Source: Phycisphaeraceae bacterium (lineage in GTDB: Bacteria; Planctomycetota; Phycisphaerae; Phycisphaerales; UBA1924). From it: a stretch of 64,000 bases of DNA. Made by a program: the position numbers and the translations under genes. The stretch is from the NCBI GenBank assembly GCA_019636655.1, contig JAHBXB010000001.1, forward strand, positions 124,001 through 188,000, in the 5' to 3' direction. Shown piece after piece: positions 1 through 8,258 of this stretch (its first letter is position 1; each line of letters starts with the position of its first letter). The notes beneath the pieces are model-generated. The model was not told the DNA's origin, searched no databases, and saw only the letters and a program-made list of their open reading frames with translations.

Positions 1-305
1 GCCGAACCATCGACGGCTCCGACCACGCCGTCGGCTGGTTCCCCGACACCGTCTTCCAGGAGCGATCCGTCCGCCTCGCGCCGGGCGACCGATTGATCCT
101 TTATTCCGATGGCATCTCCGAGGCGGCCAACCTCGCTGGTCGGGCTTTCGGCACGCCCGGCGTCCTCAGCACCCTTGATGCCTCCCGCAACTCCCCCCTC
201 AAGCATGCCCTTGACGACATGGTCCGCGCCGCCTCCGGCGCCTCCGATCGGCCGTTTCGGGACGATGTCTCGGCCCTCGGGGTCGCCTTCACCGGCTCCG
301 CCTGA
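1..305 (+). CDS. SpoIIE/RsbU-type PP2C serine phosphatase, C-terminal end (partial)
   Basis: The gene enters from the left edge; its reading frame begins at base 3 and stops at 303-305. The visible 100 residues are the end of a PP2C-like SpoIIE phosphatase domain. They contain the strand-turn motif LILYSDGISEA and the terminal metal-binding motif FRDDVSALGV, whose Asp pair normally coordinates the catalytic Mn/Mg ions. Such enzymes dephosphorylate STAS-domain anti-anti-sigma factors and act as outputs of stress signalling. A response regulator and a hybrid kinase follow in the same direction, so it probably belongs to a phosphorelay cluster. Sensor domains, if any, lie outside the window. Confidence 0.85.
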   Translation, partial: RTIDGSDHAVGWFPDTVFQERSVRLAPGDRLILYSDGISEAANLAGRAFGTPGVLSTLDASRNSPLKHALDDMVRAASGASDRPFRDDVSALGVAFTGSA

Positions 306-386
306 TCGCCCATGCCCATGACGGCCATCGAATAGACTCCGCATCGTGGAGCCACCGCGCCCGCGGCCGCCCAGGAGCCGTCACCC

Positions 387-770
387 GTGCCCAGACTCCT
401 GATCGTCGAGGACAACGAAGCCAACCGCGACATGCTCTCGCGCCGGCTGACCCGCCGCGGCTACGAGGTCATCATGGCCGCCGATGGCCAGCAGGGTGTC
501 GACACCGCCTCCTCCGCCCGCCCCGATCTGATTCTCATGGACCTCAGCCTCCCCGTCCTCGACGGCTGGGAGGCCACGCGGCGACTCAAGGCCAACCCCG
601 CCACCGCGGCCATCCCGGTCATCGCACTCACCGCCCACGCCCTCGAGACCGACCGCACCCGGGCCATGGAAGCGGGATGCAACGACTACGACACCAAGCC
701 CGTCGACCTCGAACGCCTCGTCGCCAAGATCGAGGCCCTCCTTGGCCGCCCGTCCCAACCCTCGTCCTGA
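387..770 (+). CDS. Single-domain response regulator (CheY/DivK-like)
   Basis: A 127-residue stand-alone receiver domain with no output domain. The acidic pocket is LLIVEDNE near residues 4-11, the phospho-acceptor Asp lies in LILMDLSLPVLDGW (about residue 52), the conserved Thr is in ALTAHA and the Lys in DTKPVD. Length is typical for a CheY/DivK-like protein. The start is GTG at 387, preceded by CCAGGAG at 371-377. The hybrid histidine kinase begins 33 bases downstream on the same strand, so this protein is a likely phosphotransfer partner. The specific pathway cannot be read from sequence. Confidence 0.93.
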   Translation: MPRLLIVEDNEANRDMLSRRLTRRGYEVIMAADGQQGVDTASSARPDLILMDLSLPVLDGWEATRRLKANPATAAIPVIALTAHALETDRTRAMEAGCNDYDTKPVDLERLVAKIEALLGRPSQPSS

Positions 771-803
771 TCCTGTCCCGCACCGAAGAACACGAGGCCC
801 TCC

Positions 804-3719
804 ATGCCGATCCGAGCCCTCATGCTCCTGCTTCTCCTCGTCGCGTTTGTCGCCGGCGGCGTCGTCGGCTGGAACCGGATCTCGGAGGCGATGCAGGCCA
901 ACGCCCAGCGCCAGGTCGTCTCCAAGGCCGAGATCCTCCTCCAGACCATGATCGGCGTCCGCGACTACACCACCAACAACGTCAACCTCCACCTCAAGCC
1001 CCTCCTCGCAGCAGAGCCCGAGTTCATCAAGGAGACGGTCCCGGGCTACTCCGCGCGAGAGGTTTTCGAGAACTTCCGCAACGGTAAGCCCGAGTACAGC
1101 GCCTTCCTCTTCAAGGAAGCGACGATCAACGCCACCAACGAGCGCAACGAGGCCAACCCCTTCGAGCGAGAGATCGTCCAGGAGTTCCGGAAGCAGGTCG
1201 CCGAGCACGAGGCCGACCCCGCCGTCCCCCTCGCGCCCACCAGCGGATTCCACATCGATCCGGACACCGGTGAGGACGTCTTCTACATCGCTCAGCCCAT
1301 CGTCATCAAGGAACGGTCCTGCCTGGAGTGCCACACCACCCCGGACATGGCCCCCGCCAGCCAGATCCGCACCTACGGCCCGGACCGCGGCATGGGCTGG
1401 AACCTCGGCGATGTCATCGGCGCCCGCATCGTCTACGTCCCCGCGAAGCAGGTCGTTGAAGCCGGCGTTCGCACCGCCCGCAACGTCATGCTGATCTTCA
1501 TCAGCACGTTCGGCCTCATGATCACCATGATCATGTTCGTCCTGGGCCGCCGGGTCGTCCGCCCTTTGCGGCACCTGGCCGGAGCCGTCGCCCGGGTCGG
1601 CAAGGGCGACCTCCCGCCCAGCACCCGCATCTCCACCCAGGATCCCATCCTCGCCCGCTCCGCCCGCCGCGGCGACGAACTGGGCACCCTCGTCGCCGGC
1701 TTCGACTCCATGGCCCAACAGGTCGGCGCCCGCGAGGATGACCTCCGCCGGGCCCGCGCCGCCTCCGAGCAGCGAGAGGTCTATTTCCGATCCGTGATCG
1801 AGCAGTCCTCCGACGCCGTGCTGATCGTCGCCCCCGACGGCGAGATCCGCTACGTCAGCCCCGCGATCACCTCCATGCTCGGCCGCTCTCCCGACGAACT
1901 CATCGGCACATCCGCCTTCGACCTGGTCCACCCCGACGACCGCCCGGCCGCCCGCGAGTCGCACGAGCGAGTCATCAAGCTCGGCGTCAGCCCCATTGTC
2001 CGCCTCCGCTGCCGCCACGCCGACGGCTCCTGGCGCGACATCGAGGCCGCCGGCAGCAGCCTCCTCGACGTCCCCGCCGTCGCCGGTATCGTCGTCGTCT
2101 TCCGCGATGTCACCGAAAAGCGACGCGCCGAAGAGGCGACCCGCGACAAGGAGGCCGCCGAGCAGGCCAACCGCGCCAAGAGCCAGTTCCTCGCCAACAT
2201 GTCCCACGAGCTCCGCACCCCCCTCAACGCCATCATCGGCTACAGCGAGATGCTCCAGGAGGAAGTCACCGACCTCGGCGCCGCCGGCACCGCCTTCGTC
2301 GGCGATCTCAAGAAGATCCAGTCCGCCGGACGCCACCTGCTCAGCCTCATCAACGACGTACTCGACCTCTCGAAGATCGAGGCCGGCAAGATGGATCTCT
2401 TCCTCGAGGAGTTCGCCGTCCCCGACATCATCACCGACGTCGTCACCACCGTGCATCCCCTTGTCGAACAGAAAGGCAACCGCCTCGAAGTCCGCATCGC
2501 CCCCGACGCCGGCCAGATGCGCGCCGACCTCACCAAGCTCCGCCAGGCCCTTTTCAACCTCCTCTCCAACGCTTCCAAGTTCACCGAGGGCGGAGTCATC
2601 ACCGTCGACGTCCGCCGCGAGCCCGGCTCCTCCGGCGACATCATCTCCTTCACCGTCTCCGACACCGGCATCGGCATGTCCGATGAGCAGCTCTCCCGCC
2701 TCTTCGAGGCCTTCTCCCAGGCCGACGCCTCCACCACCCGCAAGTACGGAGGCACCGGCCTGGGCCTGGCCATCACCCGCCGCTTCTGCCGCATGATGGG
2801 CGGCGACATCTCCGTCCGCAGCGAGCCATCCAAGGGCTCGGCCTTCACCATCCGCATCCCCGCTACGGTCGCCGATCCCAAGCTCGAGCCGCCGCCCGCG
2901 CCGGACGAACCCGCCACGGACACGCCCGACGCCGCCCCCGCCGGCCCCAGCCGCTGCGTCCTCGTGATCGACGACGATCCGATCGTCCACGACCTGATGC
3001 GCCGGACCCTCGCCAAGGAGGGCCTCCGCGTCGAAACCGCCCTTTCCGGCGATGCGGGACTCGAGGCCGCCCGCCGCCTCCGTCCCGACGTCATCACCCT
3101 CGACGTCATGATGTCCGGCCGCGACGGCTGGTCCGTCCTCTCCGCCCTCAAGTCCGACCCCGACCTCGCCCCCATCCCAGTCGTCATGGTCACCATCATC
3201 GACCAGAAGCGACTCGGCTTCTCCTTGGGCGCCTCGGAGTACCTCGTCAAGCCCGTCGACTTCGACCGTCTCGCCGACATCCTCGAGCGACTCAACCGCA
3301 CCCACTCGGGCGACATCCTCGTCGTCGAGGACGACGCCTCCCTCCGCGAACTGGTCCGTCGCAGCATCGAGCGCATCGGCCGCCGCGTCGTCGAAGCCGA
3401 GAACGGCCGCCGCGCCATCGAGCAACTCCAGAATTGCGAAGAGGGCGCCCTCCCCGGCCTCATCGTCCTCGATCTCATGATGCCCGAGATGGACGGCTTC
3501 CAGGTTCTCGAGGCCCTCCGCACCCATCCGCGCTGGCGGTCCATCCCTGTCGTCGTGGTCACCGCCAAGCCCCTGACAGCCCAGGAACGGGCCCGCCTCC
3601 AGGAGCAGGTGATGAATGTTCTGGAAAAGGGCGACTACCCGCTCGACGACCTCCTCGCGGCGGTCCGCGATCTCGTCTCCACCTGCGCCACCCCACCGCC
3701 CGCCCCCCCCAAGGCCTGA
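804..3719 (+). CDS. Hybrid sensor histidine kinase: Tll0287-like heme domain, HAMP, PAS, HisKA/HATPase, two receivers
   Basis: A 971-residue membrane-bound hybrid kinase. An N-terminal membrane helix (about residues 5-22) is followed by a periplasmic domain containing CLECH at 173-177. This is the CxxCH c-type heme signature seen in Tll0287-like (DUF3365) sensors. A second helix (about 228-252) leads into HAMP (RPLRHLAGAVARVGKGDL) and PAS (about 333-445). HisKA has its phospho-His at 468 in MSHELRTPLN, and the ATPase domain shows DTGIGMS and GGTGLGLAI. Two receiver domains carry Asp767 and Asp890. Inferred role: sensing redox state or a small ligand through heme, with output through the attached and the neighbouring receivers. 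The ligand is unknown. Confidence 0.93.
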   Translation: MPIRALMLLLLLVAFVAGGVVGWNRISEAMQANAQRQVVSKAEILLQTMIGVRDYTTNNVNLHLKPLLAAEPEFIKETVPGYSAREVFENFRNGKPEYSAFLFKEATINATNERNEANPFEREIVQEFRKQVAEHEADPAVPLAPTSGFHIDPDTGEDVFYIAQPIVIKERSCLECHTTPDMAPASQIRTYGPDRGMGWNLGDVIGARIVYVPAKQVVEAGVRTARNVMLIFISTFGLMITMIMFVLGRRVVRPLRHLAGAVARVGKGDLPPSTRISTQDPILARSARRGDELGTLVAGFDSMAQQVGAREDDLRRARAASEQREVYFRSVIEQSSDAVLIVAPDGEIRYVSPAITSMLGRSPDELIGTSAFDLVHPDDRPAARESHERVIKLGVSPIVRLRCRHADGSWRDIEAAGSSLLDVPAVAGIVVVFRDVTEKRRAEEATRDKEAAEQANRAKSQFLANMSHELRTPLNAIIGYSEMLQEEVTDLGAAGTAFVGDLKKIQSAGRHLLSLINDVLDLSKIEAGKMDLFLEEFAVPDIITDVVTTVHPLVEQKGNRLEVRIAPDAGQMRADLTKLRQALFNLLSNASKFTEGGVITVDVRREPGSSGDIISFTVSDTGIGMSDEQLSRLFEAFSQADASTTRKYGGTGLGLAITRRFCRMMGGDISVRSEPSKGSAFTIRIPATVADPKLEPPPAPDEPATDTPDAAPAGPSRCVLVIDDDPIVHDLMRRTLAKEGLRVETALSGDAGLEAARRLRPDVITLDVMMSGRDGWSVLSALKSDPDLAPIPVVMVTIIDQKRLGFSLGASEYLVKPVDFDRLADILERLNRTHSGDILVVEDDASLRELVRRSIERIGRRVVEAENGRRAIEQLQNCEEGALPGLIVLDLMMPEMDGFQVLEALRTHPRWRSIPVVVVTAKPLTAQERARLQEQVMNVLEKGDYPLDDLLAAVRDLVSTCATPPPAPPKA

Positions 3720-3890
3720 ATCGACCCGACGACCGCCCCGGTCCCCGCGTATGCAACCCCGACTTCGCCCGCCGGAATAATCCACGGCCGTGTACGGTTC
3801 TTATTTGACTCACCAACACGCCCGCACGGACAATCGGCCCGACCCCCGATTCCCCGGGCACCCACCAGTCCAACCCAAGGAGCCTTCCCA

Positions 3891-4985
3891 ATGCTGACCC
3901 GTCTGCTCGCCGCCGGCCTCATCTTCTGCGCCGCCGGCGCCGTCGTCGCCCAGGACAGCCCGTCCAAGGAGCAGCCCGCGCCCGCTAAGGCCGAAAAACC
4001 CGCCAGCAAGAAACTGAGCCCCGGCGACAAGGCCCCGGCCCTCTCGATCGAGAAGTGGGTCAAGGGCGAGCCCGTCACCGGCTTCGAGAACGGACGCACC
4101 TACGTCATCGAGTTCTGGGCCACCTGGTGCGGCCCCTGCATCGCCAGCATGCCCCACCTCACCGAACTCCAGTCCCATTACAAGGACAAGGGCCTCACCA
4201 TCATCGGCGTCACCAGCGCCGATCCCAACAACTCCCTCGACGATGTCACCGAGATGGTCAAGGAGAAGGGCGACGGCATGGGCTACACCGTCGCTTGGGA
4301 CACCGACCGTGAAACCTACGACGCCTACATGAAGGCCGCCAAGCAGAACGGCATTCCCACCGCCTTCGTCGTCAACTCCGCCGGTGTCATCGCCTACATC
4401 GGCCACCCATCCCGCCTCGACAAGCCCCTCGAGCAGATCATCGCCGGCACCTACGACATCAAGGCCGCCGCCGAGCGCGAGGCCAAGCGGACGCCCCTTA
4501 TGAAGGCCATCGGCTCGTCCATCCAGGCCGGCGAGTGGGACACCGCTCTGGCCAAGACCGAGGAACTCATCGCACTCGACCCCGAGAATGGCGGCGACAT
4601 CGCCGCCAGCGTCTTCGCCACGGTCCTCAAGGGCGCGGACGACCCCACCAGCGCCTACGCCTTCGCCCGCAAGGCCGTCGACGGCTCCGCCAAGGACAAC
4701 GCGATGGCCCTGAACATCATCTCCTGGTCCATCGTTGACCCCGAGGCCGATGTCTCCAACAAGGACCTCGACCTCGCCATGGCCGCCGCCAAGCGCTGCG
4801 ACGAGATCTCCGGCAGCAAGGAGCCCGCCTTCATCGACACCCTCGCCCGCGTCTACTTCCTCAAGGGCGACAAGGTGAAGGCGATCGAACTCCAGGAGAA
4901 GGCCGTCCGCCTCGCCGACGGCGACATGCGCGAGCAGCTCGAAGAGTCCCTCGCCGAGTACAAGGCCGCCGGTTCCAAGAACTGA
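3891..4985 (+). CDS. TlpA-like exported thioredoxin-fold protein with helical C-terminal region
   Basis: A 364-residue protein with a signal peptide (MLTRLLAAGLIFCAAGAVVA, then Q). A Lys/Pro-rich linker follows, then a TlpA/AhpC-TSA-like thioredoxin domain. The redox motif is WATWCGPC with cysteines 80 and 83, and the cis-Pro loop is NGIPTAFVV. The second half (about 205-364) is helical and looks like TPR or similar repeats. It probably acts as a periplasmic thiol-disulfide reductase or chaperone. GGAGCC at 3878-3883 is a weak ribosome site. A strong terminator follows at 5032, so it is probably monocistronic. Substrates are unknown. Confidence 0.88.
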   Translation: MLTRLLAAGLIFCAAGAVVAQDSPSKEQPAPAKAEKPASKKLSPGDKAPALSIEKWVKGEPVTGFENGRTYVIEFWATWCGPCIASMPHLTELQSHYKDKGLTIIGVTSADPNNSLDDVTEMVKEKGDGMGYTVAWDTDRETYDAYMKAAKQNGIPTAFVVNSAGVIAYIGHPSRLDKPLEQIIAGTYDIKAAAEREAKRTPLMKAIGSSIQAGEWDTALAKTEELIALDPENGGDIAASVFATVLKGADDPTSAYAFARKAVDGSAKDNAMALNIISWSIVDPEADVSNKDLDLAMAAAKRCDEISGSKEPAFIDTLARVYFLKGDKVKAIELQEKAVRLADGDMREQLEESLAEYKAAGSKN

Positions 4986-5031
4986 CCAAAGAACTGGCTC
5001 CCCCCCGTCCTTCATCTCCCCTGTTCCCCCG

Positions 5032-5062
5032 ACCGGCGTCCCCCCTGGGACGCCGGTTTTTT
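5032..5062 (+). terminator. Rho-independent terminator of the TlpA-like gene
   Basis: A perfect 11-bp stem (ACCGGCGTCCC at 5032-5042 pairing with 5047-5057) and a 4-base loop are followed by a run of six T. It sits 47 bases after the stop codon of the TlpA-like gene and before the next gene's ribosome site, separating two transcription units. Confidence 0.9.
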
Positions 5063-5098
5063 CTTCCATACCATCCCGGATCCCACCAAGGAGCGCCC

Positions 5099-6538
5099 AT
5101 GCTCTTCCGCATGCTCTACGACGACAAACTCGCCCAGGCCGCCTACCTCATCGGCTGCCAGCGCACCGGCGAGGCCATCGTCATCGACCCCGAGCGCGAC
5201 GCCGACCGCTACATCGCCGCCGCCCGCGCCGAGGGCCTCCGGATCACCGCCGTCGCCGAGACCCACATCCACGCCGACTACCTCTCCGGCGCCCGCGAAC
5301 TCGCCGAGCGCACCGGTGCCAAGGTCTACCTCTCCGATGAGGGCGGCGCCGACTGGAAGTACCTCTGGGTCCACCACAAGTCCTCCGGCGGCGACTATCC
5401 TCACCAGCTCCTCAAGCACCACGACACCTTCTCCGTCGGCAACATCGACTTCACCACCCTCCACACCCCCGGCCACACCCCCGAGCACATCGCCTTCCTC
5501 GTCACCGACCGCGGCTCGGGCGCCGCCGAGCCCATGGGCATCGTCTCCGGCGACTTCGTCTTCGTCGGCGACCTCGGCCGCCCCGACCTCCTCGAGACCG
5601 CGGCCGGCCACGCCGGCGTCAAGGAGTCCTCCGCGCGCCAACTCCGCGAATCCGCCCGCGCCTTCCTCGATCTCCCCGACTTCCTCCAGGTCTGGCCCGC
5701 CCACGGCGCCGGCAGCGCCTGCGGCAAGGCCCTCGGCGCCGTCCCCCAGTCCACTGTCGGCTACGAGAAGCGCTTCAACCCCCTCCTCCGCATCGCCCAG
5801 GACGAAGCCCGCTTCGTCGACTCCATCCTCGACGGCCAGCCCGAACCCCCGCTCTACTTCGCCCGCATGAAGCGCGAGAACAAGTCCGGCCCCGCACTCC
5901 TCGGCGCCCTCCCCAAACCCCGCGCCCTCACCCCCGCCGACCTCGCCGATCTCACCCCCGACTCGGTCATCCTCGATACCCGCCCATGGCCCGCCTTCCG
6001 CGCCGCCCACCTCAAGGGCGCCCTCAGCGCCCCCCTCGACAAGTCCTTCCCCACCATCGCCGGCTCTTACATCGATCCCCGCTCCGCCATCATCCTCATC
6101 GCCGAGCCCCACCAGGTCGCCGAGGCCGTCCGCGACCTCATCAACGTCGGCCTCGACCGCATCACCGCCTACGCCACCCCCGACACCCTCAATACCTTCA
6201 CCACATCCAACCCCTCCCGCGCCGTCTCCACCCCCGAGATCGACGTCGCCGCGGCCAAGTCTCTGCTCAACTCCGCCTCGCCCCCCTTCCTCCTCGATGT
6301 CCGCAAGAGCGTCGAGTTCACCGCCGGCCACCTCCCCGGCGCCACCAACGCCGTCCACGTCCGTCTCCCCGAATCCCTCGACCGCCTCCCCAAGAACCGC
6401 CCCATCCTTGTCAGCTGCCAGGGCGGCATGCGCTCCGCTCGCGCCTGCTCCCTCCTGCAGCGCCACGGCTTCAACGTCACCAACCTCGCCGGCGGCTTTG
6501 GCGCCTGGGCCAAGTCCGGCGGACCCGTCGAGAAGTAG
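5099..6538 (+). CDS. Metallo-beta-lactamase/double rhodanese protein, persulfide dioxygenase-like
   Basis: A 479-residue cytoplasmic enzyme. The N-terminal metallo-beta-lactamase domain has HIHAD (His56, His58, Asp60), GHTPEH (His126), GDLGRPD (Asp158) and His202. This is the ETHE1/Blh-like iron-site pattern for glutathione or CoA persulfide dioxygenases. Two rhodanese domains follow: the first (about 285-365) lacks a catalytic Cys, and the second (about 385-479) has Cys440 in SCQGGMRSA. This order matches CstB/Blh-type sulfide-detoxification proteins. It would oxidise persulfides to sulfite and thiosulfate. AAGGAG at 5087-5092 supports the ATG. The next gene encodes a sulfite-exporter-like protein, which fits removal of the product. 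Confidence 0.9.
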   Translation: MLFRMLYDDKLAQAAYLIGCQRTGEAIVIDPERDADRYIAAARAEGLRITAVAETHIHADYLSGARELAERTGAKVYLSDEGGADWKYLWVHHKSSGGDYPHQLLKHHDTFSVGNIDFTTLHTPGHTPEHIAFLVTDRGSGAAEPMGIVSGDFVFVGDLGRPDLLETAAGHAGVKESSARQLRESARAFLDLPDFLQVWPAHGAGSACGKALGAVPQSTVGYEKRFNPLLRIAQDEARFVDSILDGQPEPPLYFARMKRENKSGPALLGALPKPRALTPADLADLTPDSVILDTRPWPAFRAAHLKGALSAPLDKSFPTIAGSYIDPRSAIILIAEPHQVAEAVRDLINVGLDRITAYATPDTLNTFTTSNPSRAVSTPEIDVAAAKSLLNSASPPFLLDVRKSVEFTAGHLPGATNAVHVRLPESLDRLPKNRPILVSCQGGMRSARACSLLQRHGFNVTNLAGGFGAWAKSGGPVEK

Positions 6539-6612
6539 CGACCCCTTGATCGCAACGTGGTGGGGCCGGCGTCCCGCCCGCTCTTGCTCAGTCGACCACC
6601 ACGAGCCTCCAC

Positions 6613-8040
6613 GTGATCTACGCCCTCCTCGGCGCCCTCATCATCGGCCTCGCCCTCGGCCTCCTCGGCTCCGGCGGCGGCATCCTCACCGTCCCCATAC
6701 TCGTCTACCTCGCCGGCCACGAACGCCACACCGCCACCGCTGAGTCCCTCGCGATCGTCGGCCTCATCAGCCTCATTTCCGCCGCCCTCCTCGCCCGCGC
6801 CGGCCGGGTGGACCTCCGCCGCGCCGCCGTCTTCGGCATCCCCGGCATGGCCGGCGCTGCGCTCGGCGGCTGGCTCGGCGGCCTCGTCCCCGGCCCGGCC
6901 AAGCTCGCCCTCCTCGCCGTCATCATGCTCGCCGCCGCCGCGATGATGGCCCGCCGCTCGCCCCCAACACCCCGCTCTCCCGGCCAGATCCGCTACCTCG
7001 CCGTCGCCACCCAGGGCCTCCTCGTCGGCGCCGTCACCGGGCTCGTCGGCGTCGGCGGCGGCTTCCTCATCGTCCCAGCACTCGTCCTCCTCGGCGGCGT
7101 CGAGATGCACATCGCCATCGGCACCAGCCTCGCCATCATCACCCTCAACTCCGCGGCGGGCCTCGTCTCCAACCTCCGCGCCCTCGACGCCCGCGGCCTC
7201 CACGTCGACTGCCCCACCATCGCCCTCTTCGCCGCCATCGGCATCGGCGGCAGCCTCGTCGGCGCCTCCCTCGGCGCCCGACTCGACCAGCGACGCCTCC
7301 GCCAGATCTTTTCGGGCTTCCTTCTCCTCCTCGCCGTGTTTATCCTTATCAAGGAGGGCCCGGGCGTCGTCCGCTCATTCCGCCCGCCCGAGCCCCCCGA
7401 AGCGTCCGCGGCCGCACACTTCACCCGCAGCCCCGCCCGCAGCGTCGGGGCCCAACAGGAGGGACACCCCATGACCACCCTCGCCTCCCCCGCGACCTCA
7501 ACCCAGCAGCACGTGCATCAGATCGAACCGCGAGATCTCGATTCCCTCCTCCGCGCCGGCCGCGCCGTCATCATCGACGTCCGCGAGCCCGTCGAGCACC
7601 GCACCGAGCACATCGCCGGCTCCATCTCGCTCCCCCTCTCCTCCTTCGATCCCACCCGCGTCCCCGCCGCCGGCGACAAGACCATCGTCCTCCACTGCCG
7701 CTCCGGCAAGCGATCCGCCACCGCGGCGGAAAAACTCCTCGCCGCCGGTCGCGAATCCGTCACCTGCCTCACCGGCGGTCTCGAAGCCTGGAAAGCCGCC
7801 GGACTCCCCATCGAGAAGGACGCATCCGCACCGCGCCTCGATCTGCAGCGCCAGACCCAGATCACCATCGGGTCTTTCGTGCTGCTCTGGGTTGCCCTCG
7901 GCGCCTTCGTTTCCCCTTGGTTCCTCGCCCTCGCGGCCTTCATGGGCGCCGGTCTGGTCGTTGCCGGCGCCACAGGCACCTGCGGCATGGCCATGCTCAT
8001 CGCCAAGATGCCGTGGAACCGCGCCGCTCCGCAGAGCTGA
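6613..8040 (+). CDS. TauE/SafE permease fused to rhodanese-DUF2892 (YgaP-like)
   Basis: One open frame of 475 residues holds two normally separate proteins. Residues 1 to about 255 are a TauE/SafE-family anion permease with repeated hydrophobic helices and two glycine-rich motifs ([13 protein letters not shown] and [13 protein letters not shown]). Residues about 287-475 match YgaP: a rhodanese domain with catalytic Cys362 in HCRSGKRSA, then a DUF2892 two-helix membrane tail. No stop codon separates them, but a perfect ribosome site and ATG lie at the junction. Expected role: export of sulfite or another sulfur oxyanion coupled to sulfane-sulfur transfer at the membrane. The GTG start has no strong ribosome site. 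Confidence 0.85.
   Translation: MIYALLGALIIGLALGLLGSGGGILTVPILVYLAGHERHTATAESLAIVGLISLISAALLARAGRVDLRRAAVFGIPGMAGAALGGWLGGLVPGPAKLALLAVIMLAAAAMMARRSPPTPRSPGQIRYLAVATQGLLVGAVTGLVGVGGGFLIVPALVLLGGVEMHIAIGTSLAIITLNSAAGLVSNLRALDARGLHVDCPTIALFAAIGIGGSLVGASLGARLDQRRLRQIFSGFLLLLAVFILIKEGPGVVRSFRPPEPPEASAAAHFTRSPARSVGAQQEGHPMTTLASPATSTQQHVHQIEPRDLDSLLRAGRAVIIDVREPVEHRTEHIAGSISLPLSSFDPTRVPAAGDKTIVLHCRSGKRSATAAEKLLAAGRESVTCLTGGLEAWKAAGLPIEKDASAPRLDLQRQTQITIGSFVLLWVALGAFVSPWFLALAAFMGAGLVVAGATGTCGMAMLIAKMPWNRAAPQS
7457..7473 (+). promoter_or_regulatory. Internal Shine-Dalgarno and ATG for a separate YgaP-like protein
   Basis: AGGAGGG at 7457-7463 lies seven bases before ATG 7471, in frame with the long fusion. 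Translation from here would give a 189-residue rhodanese-DUF2892 protein with catalytic Cys76. This is the strongest ribosome-binding match in the region and falls exactly at the domain boundary. Either a free YgaP-like product is made alongside the fusion, or the two genes were joined recently by loss of the permease stop codon (or by a sequence error). Confidence 0.7.
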
Positions 8041-8173
8041 TCGCACGATTCTCATGCCGATACGTAGCGCATCGCCCGGATTCTGATCACGGTGGTTGCA
8101 GTCTACAACTCTGCAGAGCATCCGCCGCGGTGGTGTCAACATATGGCGCAACAAGGATTTGTGTTGCGATATC

Positions 8174-8199
8174 ACCCATACGACCGCAGGGGTATGGGT
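8174..8199. repeat. 8-bp perfect inverted repeat upstream of the acquired gene
   Basis: ACCCATAC at 8174-8181 is the exact complement of 8192-8199, with a 10-base spacer. It lies in the 218-base AT-richer gap (8041-8258) ahead of the methyltransferase-like gene. It could be an operator or an RNA hairpin; there is no T-run to make it a terminator. No other clear signal was seen in this gap. Confidence 0.4.
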
Positions 8200-8258
8200 C
8201 TCAAGAAGTGAAGACGCGATCGGACGGTCAAGCATCAGTTTTGGTACACTCCAGCCCC

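Noticed and set aside
381-3785. Very long antisense open frame opposite the hybrid kinase
   Set aside because: It is a by-product of high GC and codon bias; the composition is Gly/Asp/Glu/Val repetitive and the sense strand carries clear kinase domains.
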